Shown piece by piece: positions 60,403 through 64,000 of a stretch of DNA of 64,000 nucleotides. The DNA is from Palsa-504 sp963705835. GTDB taxonomy: Bacteria; Actinomycetota; Actinomycetes; Streptosporangiales; Streptosporangiaceae. The stretch covers positions 19,473 through 83,472 of the forward strand of contig CAVPLC010000060.1 in the NCBI GenBank assembly GCA_963705835.1, given 5' to 3'. Below the pieces are notes generated by a model that saw only the letters and a program-made list of their open reading frames with translations, was not told where the DNA came from and searched no databases. Positions within the stretch are counted from its first letter, which is position 1. Each line of letters starts with the position of its first letter. The position numbers were made by a program, and so were the translations under genes.

Positions 60403-60807
60403 ATGATCCTTGAACTCATCATCGGCAAGCTTGTCGTCGGCAAGCTTGTGGCCGCTCACGCTGCTGCCGCTCACTCCGCCCATGCCCTAGCTGCGAAGGA
60501 GGCCCTGGTGGTGCATCATCCGCTTTCAACGGCGACGCACATGGCCTTCAACCATGGCATCAAGTACGCCATGACTCATCCTGAAGTCGCTACCGCCACC
60601 ACGATTCCTCATGTTCCGCTCCTGAACCCCGTAGCCACTGGGGCTGCAGCAGCGTCGTCGGCCCCGACGAATCTTCTCCACGCTGCGGGTATGCTCGCCA
60701 TTCCGGCAAAGGCAGCGGTCACCCGTCGGGCGGTACAAGCGGTTCGCGAGTCCGAGCTGTGCCAGAAGGCGCAACACGCTCTATCGGAGGCCTGGGTCTG
60801 GGACTGA
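60403..60807 (+). CDS. Orphan Ala/His-rich small protein
   Basis: A 134-residue protein with an excellent ribosome site (GGAAGGAGGGACC). It starts with a hydrophobic stretch containing a tandem GKLVVGKLVAAH (encoded by two CGGCAAGCTTGT repeats). An Ala/His-rich segment follows (AHAAAAHSAHALAAKEAL, HHPLSTATHMAFNHGIKYAM), with about 10 His. No signal peptide cleavage site or known domain was recognised. It is divergent from, and possibly controlled by, the ROK regulator. It could be membrane-associated or metal-binding; both are guesses. Confidence 0.6.
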   Translation: MILELIIGKLVVGKLVAAHAAAAHSAHALAAKEALVVHHPLSTATHMAFNHGIKYAMTHPEVATATTIPHVPLLNPVATGAAAASSAPTNLLHAAGMLAIPAKAAVTRRAVQAVRESELCQKAQHALSEAWVWD

Positions 60808-60980
60808 GCCCGATCGCGCCGATGCACCATCGCCCGCGGCCAGCTGCACCCGGCCCTTTCCGCTCCGTCACGAGCCGCCGAGACGACCTGACGGCCCTGC
60901 AGACCTCCCGGGCCTTGGGCAAGTCCTCGTTCTCGCTGAACTCATCGACGCACGCGGCCAGCAGGTGACTGACCCGCGAA

Positions 60981-61592
60981 TCAAGGGCCGACAGCGCCCG
61001 GGCTGGCCGCAGCAAGATGGTGAGTCTTGATCTTGACGCGATAGAAATCGACGGGATGCCACTTACCCGGTCCGAGAGGCTTGCCGTTCCGCCAAAGCCG
61101 CTTTCGCTCCTGCCACTGGACCCAGTAGATTCCCGCCATCACCGGCGGCGCCCCAGAGAACCCGTTCGGGTAAAAGCAGATTCCCTGGCCGAGGTGGGCT
61201 GAGACTTGGTTGGTTCGGAACTCCTGCCGCATGGGATCCCAGATGACGCACGAGTCTTCTGTCCGCTCGCGCGCGGACTCGATCATCAGGGGTCCCTTTG
61301 CGAAAATGGTCACCTGTAGTGCTCCGCCCGACTGGATCGACCATTCCCGGCCCCAACGCCAGTGCCATCCGGTCAGCCAGCGGAACGCGTCGAAACCGTA
61401 GATCAGCGCCAGGCCGGCAGGGTAGGCGAGAACCCCCACAAGCGCGCTCACCCGGTTGGTTGCGAGGTAGGAGAAGAGCGCGGCGAGGCCGGCGAACAGC
61501 ACTCCGGTGATCAGCCGGATGCTGTGCGCCTGCCATGTGCCCCGCCAGACCACCCGGACCGACGTCTTAATCAGCCACCAGAACCATCGCAT
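60981..61592 (-). CDS. Hypothetical membrane protein
   Basis: A 203-residue protein with two membrane segments at about residues 26-45 (IRLITGVLFAGLAALFSYLA) and 50-70 (ALVGVLAYPAGLALIYGFDA). A soluble C-terminal half rich in Trp and aromatic residues follows (WHWRWGREWSIQSGGALQVT, GIYWVQWQERKRLWRNGKPL). No family was recognised. It stands alone; the flanks (60808-60980 and 61593-61880) contain nothing further that could be identified. Confidence 0.6.
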   Translation of the reverse strand: MRWFWWLIKTSVRVVWRGTWQAHSIRLITGVLFAGLAALFSYLATNRVSALVGVLAYPAGLALIYGFDAFRWLTGWHWRWGREWSIQSGGALQVTIFAKGPLMIESARERTEDSCVIWDPMRQEFRTNQVSAHLGQGICFYPNGFSGAPPVMAGIYWVQWQERKRLWRNGKPLGPGKWHPVDFYRVKIKTHHLAAASPGAVGP

Positions 61593-61882
61593 CGATCCAC
61601 CTCATGCCTGTGACCCCCGCCGGAGTCTCGGGATCGTTGCGATCGTAGTGGAAGCAGACACGAGGTCCGCGCCCCCTGCGCCGGATCTCGTGGTTCAGTG
61701 TTGTTGCGGCGCTGAGCGCCAGCGTTGCGTGTACCTGGGCGGCGGCAGCCCAGACGGTGGCAGTGGCCTGCCCGTCCCCCCTGGCCGAGGTACTTGTAAG
61801 TCTTAACTGGTAACCCGCTGTATCACCCGGTCACTCGAGGTGACCGTCACCGCATGTTGCTACCGGTTCCAGGCGCCTGCGG

Positions 61883-61918
61883 GACAAGGTCCCCGGGCGT
61901 GATGCCGGGGACCTTGTC
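61883..61918. terminator. 14-bp stem hairpin
   Basis: GACAAGGTCCCCGG (61883-61896) pairs perfectly with CCGGGGACCTTGTC (61905-61918) around an 8-base loop. It lies just downstream of the minus-strand gene ending at 61941, so it is probably its terminator. No gene is visible in 61593-61882. Confidence 0.7.
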
Positions 61919-61940
61919 TCGTCGATAGCTACCCAGCGGA

Positions 61941-62189
61941 CTAGCTTGCCTGGCTCGTGAGCCACAGTGCCACGATCAGGCGCATCGCCTCGCCGTGCGT
62001 GGCTGCCTCACCGACGAACCCGTCGACGCCCAAGGCCATCCACTTGGCGTCGGCTTCCTCGCTCAGGCGCACCGTGTAGCCGGCGAGCGGTCCGCACTCG
62101 TCCCTGAAACGGATCTCGTGAGCCCGCGCCGGGTGCTCACTCCCGATTGGCACACGGGCGAAGCCGGGTGCCTGTTCCGTCATGCTCAT
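61941..62189 (-). CDS. Small hypothetical protein
   Basis: An 82-residue acidic protein from ATG 62189, preceded by a strong AGGAGGG site. Sequence features: FRDECGPLAGYTVRLSEEAD, AKWMALGVDGFVGEAATHGE and a C-terminal helix AMRLIVALWLTSQ. No family was recognised. The hairpin at 61883-61918 follows it, supporting a single-gene transcript. Confidence 0.55.
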   Translation of the reverse strand: MSMTEQAPGFARVPIGSEHPARAHEIRFRDECGPLAGYTVRLSEEADAKWMALGVDGFVGEAATHGEAMRLIVALWLTSQAS

Positions 62190-62520
62190 CAAACCCTCCT
62201 GGGTTCGACCCGCCTCCTAGCTGGGCGGCTGCTACTTATACCGCCCAGCGGCGGATCATCTCGGCCTGGGGGGCGAACCGGGCCAGTGAAGAGGCCACGC
62301 CCTGGGAAAACGCGCCAGAATCTCCGCGAATCAACCTTCGTCGAACTGGCGGGCTGACGAGTGCCGGGCTGCTCCGGGGAACACGTGCCAGCGATCACCG
62401 GCACCTTAGCCAGTGGGCACGTTGCTGGCAGCCGCGCCAGGCTGTGCGGCAGCCGCCGGTAGCGGGACGGCCCGACGAGGTCGTATTTGGCGTAACAGCG
62501 GCGCTGACCGCGTATACGAG

Positions 62521-62546
62521 CGCCCGTCACCATCTCCGGTGGCGGG
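62521..62546. terminator. GC-rich hairpin upstream of operator region
   Basis: GCCCGTCACC (62521-62530) pairs with GGTGGCGGGC (62537-62546) with one G-T pair and a 6-base loop, and is followed by GCCTTCGTGTTT. It may insulate the downstream promoter. The remaining 62190-62520 contains no gene that could be recognised. Confidence 0.5.
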
Positions 62547-62558
62547 CGCCTTCGTGTT

Positions 62559-62611
62559 TACGATCGTGGACGATCGTTGGTATGATTTGGGCATACGGTC
62601 GTTGACGACCG
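62559..62611. promoter_or_regulatory. Two 18-bp dyads upstream of the wHTH gene
   Basis: ACGATCGT-GG-ACGATCGT (62559-62576) and ACGGTCGT-TG-ACGACCGT (62594-62611) start 35 bp apart, just before the gene at 62640. Both have 8-bp arms and a 2-bp centre. They are likely operator sites bracketing the promoter, perhaps bound by the product of that gene. Confidence 0.6.
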
Positions 62612-62639
62612 TGGTCAAGAAATCAGGAAGAAGAAGATC

Positions 62640-63110
62640 ATGGAAGACCACGACCACCAGCACCAGCACCAGCACCAGCACCTGCTCGATGCCCGGCGCG
62701 CAGCAAGGGCAATGCACCCGCCGGGCCACCCGAAGCGGGTGGCGGCCGAGCGCGCCGTGCGGGAGAGCCGGAAGCTGGGGCGCGGCGGAGACGAGAAGAA
62801 TGCGCTCGCGGCAGCGCTCCGGCAGGTGATCAGCGGGCTCACGCAGGTCGTCGCGGCCCTGGAAGGAACCGTTCCCGCTGGGGTTCCCGGCGGGGACCGC
62901 GCGGAGCGTGAAATCGACGCGCTTCAGTGCTTTGACGTGCCGCCCGGCGAGGGCCTCACGCGCGCCGAGGCCGCCGCCGCGTTCAGGCAGAACGGCCTGG
63001 ACCCGCGCGGATTCGGTTCCTGGGTGCGGCGGGGCCTCGTTACGAGGGACGGCGACAGCCGCCGCCTGACGGACAAGGGCCGTCAGTGGATAGCGGCACG
63101 GGAAAGCTGA
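62640..63110 (+). CDS. Small protein with His/Gln repeat and winged-helix-like C-terminus
   Basis: A 156-residue protein. The N-terminus, HDHQHQHQHQH, is encoded by a CACCAG hexamer repeat. The middle is a basic helix plus a region with LAAALRQVISGLTQVVAALE. The C-terminus (EGLTRAEAAAAFRQNGLDPR, GFGSWVRRGLVTRDGDSRRL) resembles a winged-helix DNA-binding domain ending in a DKGRQW helix. The two dyads upstream suggest autoregulation. A perfect terminator follows at 63127. Function unknown. Confidence 0.6.
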   Translation: MEDHDHQHQHQHQHLLDARRAARAMHPPGHPKRVAAERAVRESRKLGRGGDEKNALAAALRQVISGLTQVVAALEGTVPAGVPGGDRAEREIDALQCFDVPPGEGLTRAEAAAAFRQNGLDPRGFGSWVRRGLVTRDGDSRRLTDKGRQWIAARES

Positions 63111-63126
63111 GATTGCCCATCAGAGC

Positions 63127-63154
63127 GCCCCGCTGGCCTTTCGGCCAGCGGGGC
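63127..63154. terminator. Perfect 12-bp stem terminator hairpin
   Basis: GCCCCGCTGGCC, a TTTC loop, GGCCAGCGGGGC. It lies 17 bases after the stop of the upstream gene and before the convergent resolvase gene, so it can serve both. Confidence 0.8.
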
Positions 63155-63186
63155 ACTGCTATGCCCGGGCAGCGCGGCAGCGTCGG

Positions 63187-63758
63187 CTAGCGAACCGGAG
63201 CGGCGCGCTCAAGGGTGCGGTAAACGGTTGCGCGGCCGACGGAGAAGACTTCCATGAGGTCGGCGATGGTGTATTCGCCGGTGGCATGCATGCGGGTGAG
63301 CTCAGCTTGCTGGCGGGGAGTGAGCTTAGGCTGCTTGCCTCGCCCTTGGCTCGTGCGACAGCCATGCCTTCGCGGGTTCTGAGCCTGAGTAGGTCCACTT
63401 CGAATTCGGCGAAGGTGGCCAGGATGTTGAAGAACATCTTGCCGAGGGGGTCGGCGGGGTCGTAGATGGCGCCGCCAAGGGAGAGCTTGATGTCCCGCGC
63501 GACTAGTGAGTCGCCGATCTGGCGGGCGTCCGGGACGGACCGGGCAAGTCGGTCGAGCTTGGGCACCACGAGGGTGTCGCCGGTGCGGACGGCGGCCAGG
63601 GCCTGGTCCAGGCCGGGCCGGGCACGGCTGGTGCCGGTGAGGCCCTTGTCGAGGTAGATCCGGTCGTCTGGGACACCGAGCGCGACCAGGACGTGGCGCT
63701 GGGCCGTGAGGTCCTGCAGGACGGTGGAGCACCTGGCGTATCCGATGAGTTCGCCCAT
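63187..63758 (-). pseudogene. Serine recombinase (resolvase), frameshifted near C-terminus
   Basis: From ATG 63758, MGELIGYARCSTVLQDLTAQ carries the catalytic Ser region. LDKGLTGTSRARPGLDQALA, VVPKLDRLARSVPDARQIGD and MFFNILATFAEFEVDLLRLR complete a resolvase/invertase domain. After AVARAKG the original frame becomes Ser-rich nonsense. The Hin-like HTH (KQPKLTPRQQAELTRMHATG, YTIADLMEVFSVGRATVYRT) lies in another frame and ends at 63187. A single missing base near 63340-63344 explains it. The original frame runs to 63159. Confidence 0.82.
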
Positions 63759-63769
63759 CCCGGCAGCGT

Positions 63770-63785
63770 ATCGTTTGTGAACGAT
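63770..63785. promoter_or_regulatory. Dyad upstream of resolvase gene
   Basis: ATCGTT-TGTG-AACGAT is a perfect 6-bp dyad 12 bases upstream of the resolvase start. Its ACGAT/ATCGT half-sites resemble those of the dyads at 62559-62611, so one regulator may bind both. Confidence 0.4.
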
Positions 63786-63822
63786 CACGTAATTCCCCAG
63801 GCCTGCGCTCACGTAATTCCCC
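63785..63822. repeat. IS21-type terminal direct repeats
   Basis: TCACGTAATTCCCC occurs at 63785-63798 and 63809-63822, 24 bp apart, with similar following bases (GCCTG/GTCCTG). Repeated subterminal motifs are typical of IS21-family ends, which bind the transposase. They lie just beyond an istB gene end. Confidence 0.6.
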
Positions 63823-63842
63823 GGTCCTGGCTTGTGTCTGTT

Positions 63843-64000
63843 TTACCTGATGTCCTCCTTGGTGGTGGGGATGACGCGCCCGGGTCTCTTGCTGGGCCGG
63901 TAGCTGGGCCCGTTCATGAAGATCTGGTGGCTGGTGTTGATGAGCCGGTCGAGCAGGGACTCGGCGACGACCGGGTTGGGGAACAGCGGGTACCAGTCAA
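63843..64000 (-). CDS. istB: IS21-family helper protein IstB, C-terminal end (partial)
   Basis: IstB is the AAA+ helper ATPase of IS21 elements that selects target DNA for the IstA transposase. The visible 51 residues read DWYPLFPNPVVAESLLDRLI, NTSHQIFMNGPSYRPSKRPG, RVIPTTKEDIR and stop at 63843. This matches the IstB C-terminus (the LLDRLINTSH...YR signature). The rest of the gene, and istA, lie beyond the window edge. The element end is in 63777-63840. Confidence 0.85.
   Translation of the reverse strand, partial: DWYPLFPNPVVAESLLDRLINTSHQIFMNGPSYRPSKRPGRVIPTTKEDIR

Noticed and set aside
62198..62225. GGGTTCGACCCGCC resembling a tRNA T-arm
   Set aside because: The arms around TTCGACC do not form a 5-bp T stem with a 7-base loop, and no acceptor or anticodon arm can be placed.
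62643..62690. CACCAG hexamer repeat considered as a separate repeat locus
   Set aside because: It lies in the coding start of the 62640 gene and simply encodes the His/Gln run.

Overview
The window reads as a very GC-rich actinobacterial chromosome. The order ruvB-yajC-secD-secF-apt-relA, then DUF349/cyclophilin, a metallo-hydrolase, aspS, rarA, alaS, ruvX, mltG and aroE, is the conserved actinomycete housekeeping block. Lsr2, DUF397/DUF5753 regulator pairs and DUF2637/DUF4913-type transfer genes point the same way. Genus and species cannot be set from the sequence alone; a Streptosporangiales- or Frankia-like lineage is an inference.

Region 1 (1-23.8 kb) is core genome: Holliday-junction resolution (ruvB, ruvX), Sec accessory export (yajC, secD, secF), purine salvage and stringent response (apt, relA), tRNA charging (aspS, alaS), fork rescue (rarA), peptidoglycan termination (mltG) and shikimate synthesis (aroE). 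It ends in a secreted protein with seven Cys-pair repeats. Three copies of a short GC-rich repeat lie here. One sits exactly where a DUF948 gene changes frame, and another sits where the DUF349 gene should stop.

Region 2 (24.0-31.6 kb) is a pile of insertion elements. An IS3-family element with matching ends and a CTC target duplication has its orfB split by a three-integrase unit (a recombinase-in-trio, or RIT, element). That unit has perfect 34-bp terminal inverted repeats. Two further IS3-type orfA/orfB pairs follow, and the last one truncates a VOC-family gene.

Region 3 (31.6-48 kb) is an accessory island. It holds a MobF relaxase-helicase broken by one frameshift, small relics, an APH-type kinase convergent with a HTH/TPR regulator, Lsr2, and a large cyclase-like/NB-ARC/TPR STAND protein. 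It also holds an ISAzo13-type IS (10-bp target repeat), an IS4-like IS (TTAG target repeat) and a 135-bp MITE-like unit.

Region 4 (48-58.7 kb) looks like an actinomycete integrative/conjugative element. It has an XRE/DUF397 pair, small conserved genes and a GntR repressor with an operator array. A leader with two mutually exclusive stems precedes a run of coupled genes: small membrane proteins, DUF2637, a TraG/VirD4-like coupling ATPase, a DUF4913-like protein, a primase/polymerase, HTH proteins and an excisionase-like protein. No integrase follows the excisionase; three iteron-like repeats do.

Region 5 (58.7-64 kb) carries a ROK regulator divergent from an orphan Ala/His-rich protein, a membrane protein and a winged-helix-like protein under paired 18-bp dyads. 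A frameshifted serine resolvase follows, and the window ends in the 3' end of an IS21 istB gene. No CRISPR array, rRNA or tRNA gene was found.
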